Positions 34,101 through 44,923 are shown, counted from the first letter of the stretch. The stretch is 64,000 bases of DNA from VXYL01 sp963422285 (GCA_963422285.2 CAXXJO010000001.1:248001-312000); one strand, 5' to 3'. Notes: generated by a model not told the origin, from the sequence alone. Made by a program: numbers and translations.

Positions 34101-34862
34101 ATGGCCAACCTCGCCATCATGCCCGTCCCAGGCATCAAGCTGGTGCAAGCGGGCGACGATCTGGCCGCTGTTCTGCTGGACGCGCTGGCGTCTGCCGGTC
34201 TCGCGCTGCAAGCCGGCGATATCCTGGCCGTGGCGCAGAAGATCGTATCCAAGGCGGAAGGACGGCTAGTGGACCTGGACAACGTTCAGGCATCCGCCAA
34301 GGCCGACGAACTGGCGGCGGAAACGGAGAAGGACCCGCGCCTGGTGCAGCTCATCCTCGACGAATCCACCGCAGTGGTGCGCAAGAAGCCCGGCGTGCTC
34401 ATCATGCGCCACAGGCTCGGTTTGGTGGGGGCACATGCCGGCATCGATCAATCCAACATCGACCACGGCGACAGCGCCGCCGCCCTGTTGCTGCCGAAGG
34501 ACCCGGATGCCAGCGCCGAACGCATCCGCCGCGCCCTGGCGGCGGCGACGGGCCGCAACATCGGCGTACTCGTCACCGACAGCGCCAACCGGCCGTGGCG
34601 GCTGGGCACCGTCGGCATCGCCATCGGCGCCGCCGGCCTCGACGTGCTCGACGACCGCCGCGGCGGCACCGACCTCTACGGACGCGAGCTCAAGGTGACG
34701 CTCGTCAACCGTGCCGACAGCATCGCCGCAGCGGCCACCTTGGCGATGGGAGAAACCACGGAGCGAACCCCCGCGGCTCTGGTGCGCGGCCTGTCGCCGG
34801 CAGCGCTCGGCCAGACCGCCGCCGACATCGTCCGGCCCTTGGAGGACGATCTGTTCCGATGA
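34101..34862 (+). CDS. cofE: Coenzyme F420-0:L-glutamate ligase
   Basis: The 253-residue CofE adds L-glutamate residues to F420-0 using GTP. Family marks are GDILAVAQKIVSKAEGRLVD, the RLVQLILDES region, IMRHRLGLVGAHAGIDQSNI, DPDASAERIRRAL, ITDSANRPWR-like VLVTDSANRPWRLGTVGIAI and DRRGGTDLYGRELKVTLVNR. It is the single-domain form and lacks the nitroreductase-like C-terminal domain that FbiB uses to reduce dehydro-F420. The stop overlaps the cofD ATG (ATGA). Confidence 0.95.
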   Translation: MANLAIMPVPGIKLVQAGDDLAAVLLDALASAGLALQAGDILAVAQKIVSKAEGRLVDLDNVQASAKADELAAETEKDPRLVQLILDESTAVVRKKPGVLIMRHRLGLVGAHAGIDQSNIDHGDSAAALLLPKDPDASAERIRRALAAATGRNIGVLVTDSANRPWRLGTVGIAIGAAGLDVLDDRRGGTDLYGRELKVTLVNRADSIAAAATLAMGETTERTPAALVRGLSPAALGQTAADIVRPLEDDLFR

Positions 34863-35863
34863 GCGCCGGCAGCGGGGGAGCGCGAGGGGGAACCCCTCGC
34901 ACAAGAGCCGGCGGCGGGGAGGCGCGAGGGGCACCTCGCAAGAAGACCGTCCTCGCCCTCACCGGCGGCGTCGGCGGCGCCAAGCTCGCCCTCGGACTGG
35001 CCAAGCTGCTATCGCCCGAGGAGGTGTCGTTCGTGGTCAACACCGGCGACGATTTCGAGCATCTCGGACTGCCCATCTCGCCGGATATCGACACCCTCGC
35101 CTACACCTTGGCGGAACAGGCCAATCCAGTGACAGGATGGGGCCGGGAAGACGAGTCCTGGCGGTTCATGGAGGCGCTGGAACAGCTTGGCGGAGAGACT
35201 TGGTTCCGCCTCGGCGACCGGGACTTGGCGCTGCACCTCCGTCGTCGGACGCTGCTGGACGAAGGGCTGAGCCTCACCGCGGCCACCGCCGCCATCGCGG
35301 CGCGCCTAGGCATCGCGCACCGCATTCTACCCATGTCCGACGATCCGGTGCGAACACGGGTGCGAACGCCGGCAGGCGGTCTCGCCTTCCAGCACTATTT
35401 CGTGCGCGAGCGCTGCGCACCGACCGCCCTTGGCTTCGAGTTCGCCGGCATCGAATCCGCCGGCGTCAACCCGGCCATTCCCTTCGATGCGCTCGCCGCG
35501 GTGGTGGTCTGTCCGTCCAATCCCTTCGTTTCCGTGGATCCGATCCTGGCGGTTCCCGGCATGAAAGACGCCTTGCGGCGCGCCGACGTTCCCATCGCCG
35601 CGGTTTCGCCCATCGTCGGCGGGCGGGCGATCAAGGGGCCAACCGCCAAGATGATGCGCGAACTCGGCATTCCCGCCACTAGCGAGCAGGTCGCCAAGCA
35701 CTACGTCGGACTGGTCACCCACTTCGTCATCGACGAGATCGACGCCGGCGCACAGCAGGCGGTGGCGGCGCTGGGCATGGAAACCGCGGTGGCGCAGACG
35801 GTCATGTCCACCCTGGACGACCGCATCCGGCTGGCGGCAACGGTGCTGGAGTGGGTCCGTTGA
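34859..35863 (+). CDS. cofD: 2-phospho-L-lactate transferase (LPPG:Fo transferase)
   Basis: The 334-residue CofD joins the phospho-acid guanylyl donor to the deazaflavin Fo, forming F420-0 or its dehydro or glycerate analogue. The core begins VLALTGGVGGAKLALGLAKL, followed by VVNTGDDFEHLGLPISPDID, TWFRLGDRDLALHLRR and VVVCPSNPFVSVDPIL. VPIAAVSPIVGGRAIKGPTA completes the marks. About 28 Gly/Arg-rich residues precede the core. They are encoded by two hairpin repeats (34882-34939) and are not expected in CofD. The start overlaps cofE; the 3' end overlaps cofC. Confidence 0.95.
   Translation: MSAGSGGARGGTPRTRAGGGEARGAPRKKTVLALTGGVGGAKLALGLAKLLSPEEVSFVVNTGDDFEHLGLPISPDIDTLAYTLAEQANPVTGWGREDESWRFMEALEQLGGETWFRLGDRDLALHLRRRTLLDEGLSLTAATAAIAARLGIAHRILPMSDDPVRTRVRTPAGGLAFQHYFVRERCAPTALGFEFAGIESAGVNPAIPFDALAAVVVCPSNPFVSVDPILAVPGMKDALRRADVPIAAVSPIVGGRAIKGPTAKMMRELGIPATSEQVAKHYVGLVTHFVIDEIDAGAQQAVAALGMETAVAQTVMSTLDDRIRLAATVLEWVR
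34882..34939. repeat. Two hairpin repeats at the cofE-cofD junction
   Basis: A hairpin GCGAGGGG-GAA-CCCCTCGC (34882-34900) and a shorter GCGAGG-GGCA-CCTCGC (34924-34939) lie just inside cofD within a partly duplicated GC-rich segment. They encode the unusual Gly/Arg-rich N-terminus. They may be inserted REP-like palindromes or an RNA structure that tunes cofD translation. Confidence 0.55.
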
Positions 35864-36537
35864 ACGGCATCTGGGCGCTGGTACCCTTCAAGGGCGCGGC
35901 GGGCGCCAAGCGACGCCTCGCGCCGATTCTCGACGAGACGGAACGAGCTGGCCTGGTGCTGGCCATGCTGCGGGACGTGGTCGATACGCTGAGCCGCAGC
36001 AGGACTCTCGCCGGCGTCCTGCTGGTGTCTCGGGACCGCGCCGCCTTCGCCTTGGCACGGGACTTCGGCATCGATATTTTCGAGGACTCGGCAGGGGAGC
36101 TATCGGGTGCCGTGGTGGAAGCAAGCGCTTACATTCAGGCACAGGGCGCCGCCGGCACGCTGTTCGTGCCCGGCGACGTGCCGCTGATTCAACCCGATGA
36201 CGTGGACGCCATCCTCGATGGCCACGACCAAGTCACCCTGGTGCCGGACGCCAACGACATCGGCACCAACGCCGCCGCCTCGTCGCCGCCCAACGCCTTC
36301 GAGTATCTGTTCGACGGCAAGAGCTTCAAGCCCCACATCGCCGCGGCCAAACGCGCCGGCATCGATGCCCGCATCGTCCGCCGCGCCGCCTTCGGCCTGG
36401 ACGTGGACACCATGGCGGAACTGGCCGCGGTCGCCGATCATGCAGCCGGAACGCGAACCAGCGCGTTCCTCGCGGCCAGCGGCATCGCCGCCCGGCTGGC
36501 GCGATCAAAGAAGTCGGCAGCAAGCCGGACAAGTTGA
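35851..36537 (+). CDS. cofC: 2-phospho-L-lactate guanylyltransferase (CofC/FbiD family)
   Basis: The protein is a MobA-like nucleotidyltransferase of 228 residues. It starts with IWALVPFKGAAGAKRRLAPI, then has LLVSRDRAAFALARDFGIDI, GTLFVPGDVPLIQPDDVDAI and DANDIGTNAAASSPPNAFEY followed by FGxxSFxPH-type FDGKSFKPHIAAAK. It makes the guanylyl-activated C3 acid used by CofD: phospholactate, phosphoenolpyruvate or 3-phosphoglycerate depending on lineage. GTG 35851 or TTG 35860 (TTGA overlap with the cofD stop) may be the start. It closes the npdG-cofE-cofD-cofC run. Confidence 0.92.
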   Translation: MGPLNGIWALVPFKGAAGAKRRLAPILDETERAGLVLAMLRDVVDTLSRSRTLAGVLLVSRDRAAFALARDFGIDIFEDSAGELSGAVVEASAYIQAQGAAGTLFVPGDVPLIQPDDVDAILDGHDQVTLVPDANDIGTNAAASSPPNAFEYLFDGKSFKPHIAAAKRAGIDARIVRRAAFGLDVDTMAELAAVADHAAGTRTSAFLAASGIAARLARSKKSAASRTS

Positions 36538-37242
36538 ACAAGTCCGAGACCGAAAGAGCAACGGGGATAGGGGATAAAGACCTGATCGAGGCCGAGTCAA
36601 TGCGAGCCGTAGCACATGGCATGCGCGTGCGACTACCCGACGGAATCTATCGAGCACCTTCGTGCTAGACGCCTCGGCTACGGTCCGCGTCCTTTCTCCC
36701 TGCCTTGCCGTCCTCCGCATCTTTGCCGCTCGGCCCGCGCAGCACGACGAACACGGACCGATTGAGCCGCGGAAGATCGACATCGCAGGATTCTCGGCGT
36801 CGTCCAGATGAAGACGCCATATCGAATCCAGCGACGACCATCGGATCGGCTCGATGGAAATTTCTCAGCGGCGCGTTCGAGATAGTTCGGCACCGCCTCA
36901 CGAAGGTTCGCCGGCTCTGCAAACCAGCTACTCCCGCCACCGCCGCGCACGAAGGTTCGCCCGCGGGTTGAACTCCTTGGTGGCCGACAACGGCCTGCCG
37001 TTGCCGGCCAGGAGCTCCGCCGTACTCGACAATAAAACCCGGGCGTCCGGCGAAGCTGTCCGTCTGCGCCAGCGTCGCGCCCGGCCCCGCTCCCTGTGCT
37101 GTCCGGACGGCTGCCAACAGCCAGTTCGCAGGATGTTCCCATCTGCGCCGGCCGGCCCGGAAACGGCAATCTCCGACAACGCTGCCAGCTGCACAGCAGC
37201 ATTCAATGGCGAAGATACTCGAGGCGGCACCCCGCGCCATGT
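36538..37242. other. Gene-poor region, probably decayed coding sequence
   Basis: About 700 bases between cofC and a small membrane-protein gene. Minus-strand frames show protein-like pieces (ARVLLSSTAELLAGNGRPLS; NLREAVPNYLERAAEKFPSS) interrupted by shifts. None could be assigned to a family. Confidence 0.4.
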
Positions 37243-37590
37243 CTACCTCTTCGTCTTTTCAGTGCCGAAGCAGCAGCCGAGGACCAGAGCCGCCACCGGC
37301 AGCAGGACGGAGGACAGCAAGCGCTCTAGATACTCCGCCTGCTTCAGCCTGGGCAGAGAGTCACTGGCGGCCACGCCCTGGCATAGGACATAGGCGAAGA
37401 GCGCAGCGACGGCCGTCGGGAAGCCGACGACGACCGATATGCCGATCACCGATCTATCGAGGGAGTGCTTCCATCGAACCCGACGATCCACTTCATCTTC
37501 CGCTTGCTTAAGGCTTTCAACGACTTCTTCCGCCCGGCTGTGCATCGGATGATCAGCTTCTCCGCCTGCTTCTTGGACGCTTGCGTGCAT
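37243..37590 (-). CDS. Small hypothetical membrane protein
   Basis: A 115-residue frame has an N-terminal charged helix (RAEEVVESLKQAEDEVDRRV) and two hydrophobic segments, VIGISVVVGFPTAVAALFAY and LLSSVLLPVAALVLGCCFG, separated by a charged loop. The pattern is that of a real two-helix membrane protein with a coiled-coil cytoplasmic part. No family was recognised. A second small gene lies just upstream on the same strand. Confidence 0.5.
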   Translation of the reverse strand: MHASVQEAGGEADHPMHSRAEEVVESLKQAEDEVDRRVRWKHSLDRSVIGISVVVGFPTAVAALFAYVLCQGVAASDSLPRLKQAEYLERLLSSVLLPVAALVLGCCFGTEKTKR

Positions 37591-37612
37591 GTCGTTGGAA
37601 TGGCCACCTGAA

Positions 37613-37822
37613 TCAGGCAGGCGTCAGCCGAACTCGGCGCTTGCTCAGCTTCAAAGCGATTTCAGCCCATTCCTCGGCTTCGCTTTCCAGCACATCGGCG
37701 ACGGTGCGATAATTGTCAGCATGCTGCGGGTTTTCGAGGGCCTTCATCCGGTATTGCCTCGCCTTGTCGAGGGTTCTACGCGCCTTCCTGGTCGCCATCT
37801 TCAGTTCCGCGGCTTGCATCAT
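37613..37822 (-). CDS. Small hypothetical helical protein
   Basis: About 69 residues, rich in Lys, Arg, Glu and Ala (ATRKARRTLDKARQYRMKAL, then SEAEEWAEIALKLSKRRVRL), probably one helical hairpin. GAGGAG directly precedes the ATG-ATG start, closer than usual. It lies 22 bases before the small membrane-protein gene. It is supported only by composition and the purine-rich site. Confidence 0.35.
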   Translation of the reverse strand: MMQAAELKMATRKARRTLDKARQYRMKALENPQHADNYRTVADVLESEAEEWAEIALKLSKRRVRLTPA

Positions 37823-37991
37823 CTCCTCATTTCCTGACACTGCACAATGGCCGCCCGGCTTGGGCGGACGCCATGCGACGATACCGCTTGCCCGATAGCG
37901 TCTGTCGGCGATGTCCGCGCTTGGCCAACGGCATGGCGCATCGACCGCTCGGTGAGCATATAATGAGGCATTCGCTGGTCGGAGCAGTGCC

Positions 37992-39728
<1,737 letters not shown>

Positions 39729-39748
39729 ATCCCATCACGAGGATGACG

Positions 39749-42205
39749 ATGGACGCATTGCAACGAGCGAGACAGGGCGACCTGCCCGGCGACGACGAAG
39801 CGCTGGCGCTGGCCGATTTCAAGGATACAGCGGCGCTGGCAGCCCTGGCCGCGGACATCCGCGACCGAGGCTTCCTCAATCTCGTTACCTATTCGAGAAA
39901 AGTGTTCATCCCGCTGACGCACCTGTGCCGGGACGTCTGCCACTACTGCACCTTCGCGCAGACGCCATCGAATCTCGATGCTCCTTACATGGCCTTGGAC
40001 GACGTGCTGGAAGTGGCCCGACACGGTGCCGAAATGGGCTGCAAGGAAGCGCTGTTCACCTTGGGCGAAAAGCCGGAATTGCGCTACCGGGCAGCGCGGG
40101 AATGGCTGGCCGAACACGGCTACGCCACCACTCTGGACTACCTGGGCGACGCGGCCCGCACGGTATTCGACGAGACCGGCCTGCTGCCTCACCTGAATCC
40201 GGGCAACATGACGCCGGCCGAGATCGCCTCCTTGCGCCCGGTGTCGCCCTCCATGGGCATCATGCTGGAATCCGCTTCCGATCGGCTTACCGAAAAGGGC
40301 ATGCCCCACTACGGCTCTCCTGACAAGGTGCCGGCGGTGCGCTTGCGAACCTTGGCCGATGCCGGCGCGGCCAAGGTGCCGTTCACCACAGGCATCCTCA
40401 TTGGCATCGGCGAAACCCGTCGTGAACGCATCGAATCCCTGCTGGCCATCCGGCGGATTCACGCCGAACACGGCCACATCCAGGAAATCATCGTGCAGAA
40501 TTTTCGGGCCAAGCCCAGCACGAAGATGCGCCAAGCCCCCGAGCCGGACCTCGACGATCTGCTGTGGACCATCGCGATCGCCCGCATCGTATTCGGCAGC
40601 GAGATGAGCATCCAGGCGCCCCCGAACCTGAGCCCCGGCGTACTGCCGCGCATCGTCGCCGCCGGCATCGACGACTGGGGCGGCGTATCCCCATTGACGC
40701 CGGATTTCGTCAACCCGGAAGCGCCTTGGCCCCACCTCGACGAACTGGCCCGGGAAACCGCCGCCGCCGGCAAGGAACTGCACGAGCGGCTGACGATCTA
40801 CCCCCGCTTCGCCGGCGACCTGGACGCCTGGGTGGACGACGGCCTCAAGAATCGGGTACTGGATCTGATCGACGCCGAGGGGCTGCCGCGCACCGACCCC
40901 TGGTGCCCCGGCGACGACACCCCGCCGCCAGCCTCGGTGCTGGAGCGAATCGACACGCCGCCGGCGCAGGTCTCGAACGACGTGCGCCGGATTCTCAACC
41001 TCGCCGACGCCCGGCGAGAGCTGGCGGAAGACGACATCGTGCGCCTGTTCCGCGCCCGCGGCGACGACTTCAACGCCGTCGTCCAGGCCGCCGACGCGCT
41101 GCGCCGACGCGACAACGGCGACGCCGTCTCCTTCGTGGTGAACCGCAACATCAACTACACCAACATCTGCTACTTCAAATGCCAGTTCTGCGCCTTCTCC
41201 AAGGGCAAGCTGGCGGAGAACCTGCGCGGGCGCCCCTACGACCTGAGCCACGAGGAGATCCAGCGCCGCAGCCGGGAAGCCTGGCAGCGCGGCGGCACCG
41301 AAGTGTGCATGCAGGGCGGCATCCACCCGGAGTACACCGGCGCCACCTACCTGGACATTCTGCATGCCGTCAAGGACGCCGTGCCGGAGATGCACGTCCA
41401 CGCCTTCTCGCCCTTGGAGGTGTGGCAGGGCGCGGCCACCGCCAACCTCTCCCTCGAAGACTATCTGCGCAAGCTCAAGGACGCCGGCCTCGGCACCCTG
41501 CCCGGCACCGCCGCGGAGATACTGGACGACGAAGTCCGCGCCGTGATCTGCCCGGACAAGATCGACGCCGCGCAGTGGCTGGAAGTGATGGCAACCGCCC
41601 ACAAGGTCGGGTTCCGCACCACCGCCACCATCATGTACGGCCACGTGGAGCAGCCGCGGCACTGGGCCCGCCACCTGGTCCGGGTGCGCGACCTGCAGCA
41701 GAAGACCGGCGGCTTCACCGAGTTCGTGCCGCTGCCGTTCGTCCACATGGAAGCGCCGCTCTACCTCAAGGGCCGGGCGCGGCGCGGCCCCACCTTCCGC
41801 GAAGCGATCCTGATGCACGCCGTCGCCCGCCTCGCGCTGCACCCGCACATCGCCAACATCCAGGCGAGCTGGGTGAAGATGGGCCACGCCGGCGTCGTCG
41901 CCGCCCTCAACGCCGGCTGCAACGACCTCGGCGGCACCCTGATGAACGAGAGCATCACCCGCGCCGCCGGCGCCGGCCACGGCCAGGAGACCTCGCCGCG
42001 ACGGATGATCGCCATGATCGAGGCGGCTGGCCGAATCCCCCGCCAGCGCACCACCACCTATGCGGACGCCCCCCCGCCAGCCGTCCGACGCGGCTTGGCG
42101 GCCGGCGGGCTGGCCCGGATCGTCAACACCCCGGCGCGCAAGTACGAACGCCGCCGAACCCACGAACTGGTGAAGAACCGGATCCGGGCGGTGGACGTTC
42201 GGTAG
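39749..42205 (+). CDS. fbiC: 7,8-didemethyl-8-hydroxy-5-deazariboflavin (Fo) synthase, CofG-CofH fusion
   Basis: The 818-residue protein fuses two radical-SAM enzymes that build the F420 chromophore Fo from tyrosine and 5-amino-6-ribitylaminouracil. The CofG half has the cluster ligands C60, C64 and C67 (CRDVCHYC) and PHLNPGNMTPAEIASLRPVS. The CofH half has ligands near 474, 478 and 481 (CYFKCQFCAFSKG), then CMQGGIHPEYTGATYLDILH and GGTLMNESITRAAGAGHGQE. GAGG spaced six bases before ATG 39749 fixes the start. Fusion of both halves is typical of actinobacterial FbiC, whereas archaea use separate proteins. A 632-bp stretch of the CofH half is repeated downstream. Confidence 0.96.
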   Translation: MDALQRARQGDLPGDDEALALADFKDTAALAALAADIRDRGFLNLVTYSRKVFIPLTHLCRDVCHYCTFAQTPSNLDAPYMALDDVLEVARHGAEMGCKEALFTLGEKPELRYRAAREWLAEHGYATTLDYLGDAARTVFDETGLLPHLNPGNMTPAEIASLRPVSPSMGIMLESASDRLTEKGMPHYGSPDKVPAVRLRTLADAGAAKVPFTTGILIGIGETRRERIESLLAIRRIHAEHGHIQEIIVQNFRAKPSTKMRQAPEPDLDDLLWTIAIARIVFGSEMSIQAPPNLSPGVLPRIVAAGIDDWGGVSPLTPDFVNPEAPWPHLDELARETAAAGKELHERLTIYPRFAGDLDAWVDDGLKNRVLDLIDAEGLPRTDPWCPGDDTPPPASVLERIDTPPAQVSNDVRRILNLADARRELAEDDIVRLFRARGDDFNAVVQAADALRRRDNGDAVSFVVNRNINYTNICYFKCQFCAFSKGKLAENLRGRPYDLSHEEIQRRSREAWQRGGTEVCMQGGIHPEYTGATYLDILHAVKDAVPEMHVHAFSPLEVWQGAATANLSLEDYLRKLKDAGLGTLPGTAAEILDDEVRAVICPDKIDAAQWLEVMATAHKVGFRTTATIMYGHVEQPRHWARHLVRVRDLQQKTGGFTEFVPLPFVHMEAPLYLKGRARRGPTFREAILMHAVARLALHPHIANIQASWVKMGHAGVVAALNAGCNDLGGTLMNESITRAAGAGHGQETSPRRMIAMIEAAGRIPRQRTTTYADAPPPAVRRGLAAGGLARIVNTPARKYERRRTHELVKNRIRAVDVR
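41390..42021 (+). repeat. 632-bp duplicated segment, copy 1 (inside fbiC)
   Basis: This block, from the codon for the Met of PEMHVHAF to the Ile-Glu of MIAMIE, recurs at 42413-43044 at a constant offset of 1023 bases. Two substitutions were seen by eye: ACC versus AAC in GLGTL/GLGNL, and GTC versus GCC in DDEVR/DDEAR. Confidence 0.9.
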
Positions 42206-42344
42206 CGTCTCTATCCATATTGTGCCAGATGGGACGACGAGGCGTTCTCCGCGTTCCATCGGGCTCCCAAAAAGCCTGCCTGCTGCGCTGCGACCGGGCG
42301 TTGCAGCAGCCGCGTCCTTCGCCGTACGCGGTCCTTTTCGGCCC

Positions 42345-43090
42345 TACACCCGGAGTACGCCGGCGACACCTACCTGGACATCCTGCGCGCGGTCCGGGAA
42401 GCCGTGCCCGAAATGCACGTCCACGCCTTCTCGCCCTTGGAGGTGTGGCAGGGCGCGGCCACCGCCAACCTCTCCCTCGAAGACTATCTGCGCAAGCTCA
42501 AGGACGCCGGCCTCGGCAACCTGCCCGGCACCGCCGCGGAGATACTGGACGACGAAGCCCGCGCCGTGATCTGCCCGGACAAGATCGACGCCGCGCAGTG
42601 GCTGGAAGTGATGGCAACCGCCCACAAGGTCGGGTTCCGCACCACCGCCACCATCATGTACGGCCACGTGGAGCAGCCGCGGCACTGGGCCCGCCACCTG
42701 GTCCGGGTGCGCGACCTGCAGCAGAAGACCGGCGGCTTCACCGAGTTCGTGCCGCTGCCGTTCGTCCACATGGAAGCGCCGCTCTACCTCAAGGGCCGGG
42801 CGCGGCGCGGCCCCACCTTCCGCGAAGCGATCCTGATGCACGCCGTCGCCCGCCTCGCGCTGCACCCGCACATCGCCAACATCCAGGCGAGCTGGGTGAA
42901 GATGGGCCACGCCGGCGTCGTCGCCGCCCTCAACGCCGGCTGCAACGACCTCGGCGGCACCCTGATGAACGAGAGCATCACCCGCGCCGCCGGCGCCGGC
43001 CACGGCCAGGAGACCTCGCCGCGACGGATGATCGCCATGATCGAAAGCGCCGGCCGGCGTCCTAAGCGGCACCCTCTTACCGCAACTGTC
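42345..43090 (+). pseudogene. Truncated second cofH copy with a gene-converted core
   Basis: This fragment covers roughly the last two thirds of a CofH domain. It starts PEYAGDTYLDILRAVREAVP and runs to MIAMIESAGRRPKRHPL before losing the frame. It lacks the radical-SAM cysteine cluster, so it cannot function alone. Its first 70 and last 40 bases are clearly diverged from fbiC, whereas the 632 bases between are almost identical. A simple fresh duplication would be uniform, so this looks like an older or foreign cofH copy whose middle was overwritten by recombination with fbiC, or an assembly artefact. Confidence 0.8.
42413..43044 (+). repeat. 632-bp duplicated segment, copy 2
   Basis: Second copy of the fbiC block at 41390-42021, with abrupt drops in identity at both edges. 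The edge at 42413 separates sequence differing at more than ten of the preceding 69 bases from sequence differing at about two positions in 632. Confidence 0.9.
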
Positions 43091-43640
43091 CGGCATCGAA
43101 CATCGCGTAGATGCGCGTGGTTCGCAGTTCCCCGGCATTGTCTCGGGCATGGGCTTTGAGCGTCGCTTCCCACTCCAAGCCGAGCCGTTCGGCAACTGCC
43201 CAGCTGCGCGTGTTGCGGTCGTCCATCGTGATCTGCACCCGTTTCGCGTCGAGCGTTTCGAAGGCCAGTCGCGTCAGCGCGCGGGTGGCCTCCGAGGCAT
43301 AGCCCAAGCCGACGCAGTCCGTGCGAACCCAGTAGCCGATGCCGAACTTGGGTACGCTCCAGTCCACTGACTCGAAGCCGCTGGCACCGACGATCCGGCC
43401 GCTTGGCTTGCGCGTCAGCAGCACCGGATAGGAGCGCTCTTCCTGCGCCTGCCGCGCCGCTGCTGCGCAAAACGCCTGCGCTTCGTCGAGGCCGTAGGGT
43501 GCCTTCGCCCACTCCATCCACTGGTGCAGTTCGGGGTAGGACGCGGTCACCGCAGCGAGCAGACGCTCGGCATCCGCGAGCGCCGGCGGACGCAGAATCA
43601 GGCGCTCGGTTTCCAGCTGTTCGGGAAATCGCGGCGTCAA
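43077..43640 (-). CDS. GNAT-family N-acetyltransferase (RimJ/RimL-like)
   Basis: The protein begins FPEQLETERLILRPPALADA, has the acetyl-CoA loop region FGIGYWVRTDCVGLGYASEA (GYW...GxGYxxEA), and RALTRLAFETLDAKRVQITM DDRNTRSWAVAERLG-type motif B. This is the RimL-like GNAT pattern that acetylates protein N-termini or small amines. No ATG is near the expected N-terminus. TTG 43640, just past the end of the upstream gene, gives 187 residues. The frame is open further upstream but there it overlaps another gene. Substrate unknown. Confidence 0.83.
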   Translation of the reverse strand: MTPRFPEQLETERLILRPPALADAERLLAAVTASYPELHQWMEWAKAPYGLDEAQAFCAAAARQAQEERSYPVLLTRKPSGRIVGASGFESVDWSVPKFGIGYWVRTDCVGLGYASEATRALTRLAFETLDAKRVQITMDDRNTRSWAVAERLGLEWEATLKAHARDNAGELRTTRIYAMFDAGQLR

Positions 43641-43647
43641 GTTTTCG

Positions 43648-44748
43648 TCAGAGCGGATTGCCGTAGATGTCGAACTGGTGGTAGCGAAGCCACGACGGAT
43701 CGTAGTCGGGGTCGCGGTCGAACCGTTGCGGCGTGGCCCACTCGGGCTTGACGTTGGTGTCGAAGTCCGATGGAAGTTCGCCCGAAGTCCGCTTCGACAG
43801 CTCGTCATGCAAAGGCATGAAGACCCGCGCCAACGCTGGAGGCATGGCACCCTTGCCAGACGGCGAGGATTGCGTGACCAGACGTTCGCCCGTGTTCTCG
43901 TCGGGGCGAAAGACCGCCTTAGCGTATTCCGCCTGCCCCGCCTTGTCCTCCTCGGTCATGGCTGCGTTGACGGTGCGGCCCACCGGCACGACGGGCGTGT
44001 AGGGGCCCTTGGTGAGACTGTCGGCCGGGCCTAGTTCCACAGGCAGGGGGCCAGCGCCGACGGTAAGCTGGCCGTGGTCGCAGCGCACCCAGAAGCCGCC
44101 GTGGGAACCGTCGGGAAAGGCATAGCGGGGCAACTCCTCCGAGAACGTGTAGGCGACGTCCCGGATGCCAGGGGCGTATTTCTCCGAGGCGGCCCGCTCG
44201 CACAGGATGTGGCGCGCCGAACCGACCCACTCGGGCGTCATGAACACGAAGCGCGGTAGCGTCCGCGGGGCCATGGCGTCGTGCAGGGAGCGCAGCACCG
44301 CGCCCAGCACCGGGTGTTCGGGAACCGCGCCGTGCAGTTGCCAGCGGGAGAGCTTCCTCAGCCGTGCATGGGCGGCAGCCACCACTTGCGGATCTCTGCC
44401 GTGGTGGAGGATGCGGGCCAGGTTGCTCATGATGGAATGGTCGCCCTGGATCTTCAGGTCGCATTCCCGCGCCGGCAGTTCTCCGCTGGATGCCTGTACT
44501 GCGGCGCCGTCGAAGCGGGCATGCCAAGCCAGCGAACCGCCGACGCGCAGGTAGGCCGGCGGGTTGCGGGCCACTTCGCAGAAGGTGAACGCGCCGAGAT
44601 CGGCCAAGCCGTCGGCATGCCGCGCTGCGGCCGCGGCCAGAGCTTGTACCGCCGTCGCTACCCATTCCTCGGACGCGAAACTCAGTTCCCCCACGCCGTC
44701 GGCCATGGCTGCCAGCACCGCCGACAGATGCCCTTTCCCTATAGTCAT
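43648..44748 (-). CDS. Conserved hypothetical protein, possible SCP2-like N-terminal domain
   Basis: This 366-residue protein starts at an ATG preceded by GGGGAAAGAACA. The first 140 residues (TFCEVARNPPAYLRVGGSLA, then the segment ECDLKIQGDHSIMSNLARIL) loosely resemble sterol-carrier-type domains. The middle (RFVFMTPEWVGSARHILCER, then KYAPGIRDVAYTFSEELPRY) and the C-terminus (YDPSWLRYHQFDIYGNPL) are unfamiliar. There is no signal peptide or membrane segment. It ends a few bases before the acetyltransferase gene. Its function is unknown. Confidence 0.7.
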   Translation of the reverse strand: MTIGKGHLSAVLAAMADGVGELSFASEEWVATAVQALAAAAARHADGLADLGAFTFCEVARNPPAYLRVGGSLAWHARFDGAAVQASSGELPARECDLKIQGDHSIMSNLARILHHGRDPQVVAAAHARLRKLSRWQLHGAVPEHPVLGAVLRSLHDAMAPRTLPRFVFMTPEWVGSARHILCERAASEKYAPGIRDVAYTFSEELPRYAFPDGSHGGFWVRCDHGQLTVGAGPLPVELGPADSLTKGPYTPVVPVGRTVNAAMTEEDKAGQAEYAKAVFRPDENTGERLVTQSSPSGKGAMPPALARVFMPLHDELSKRTSGELPSDFDTNVKPEWATPQRFDRDPDYDPSWLRYHQFDIYGNPL

Positions 44749-44923
44749 TGTTCTTTCCCCGTACATCCCGACTGCAGATGGCACCAAGCCTACACTGGCT
44801 GCTCGCGATCGGCGAGACTTCGACAACAGGCACCCACCGCCTTGACAATCTCGGGACGCTTCCTAGTCGCCATTGCGCTGCCTGCCCGTCCCTCTCCTTG
44901 GCAGCGACGTGCTATCCAGTGCT

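Noticed and set aside
40564..43065. Plus-strand open frame of over 800 codons rich in Arg and Pro
   Set aside because: It is a shifted frame of fbiC and its duplicate; the composition is typical of GC-rich shadows.
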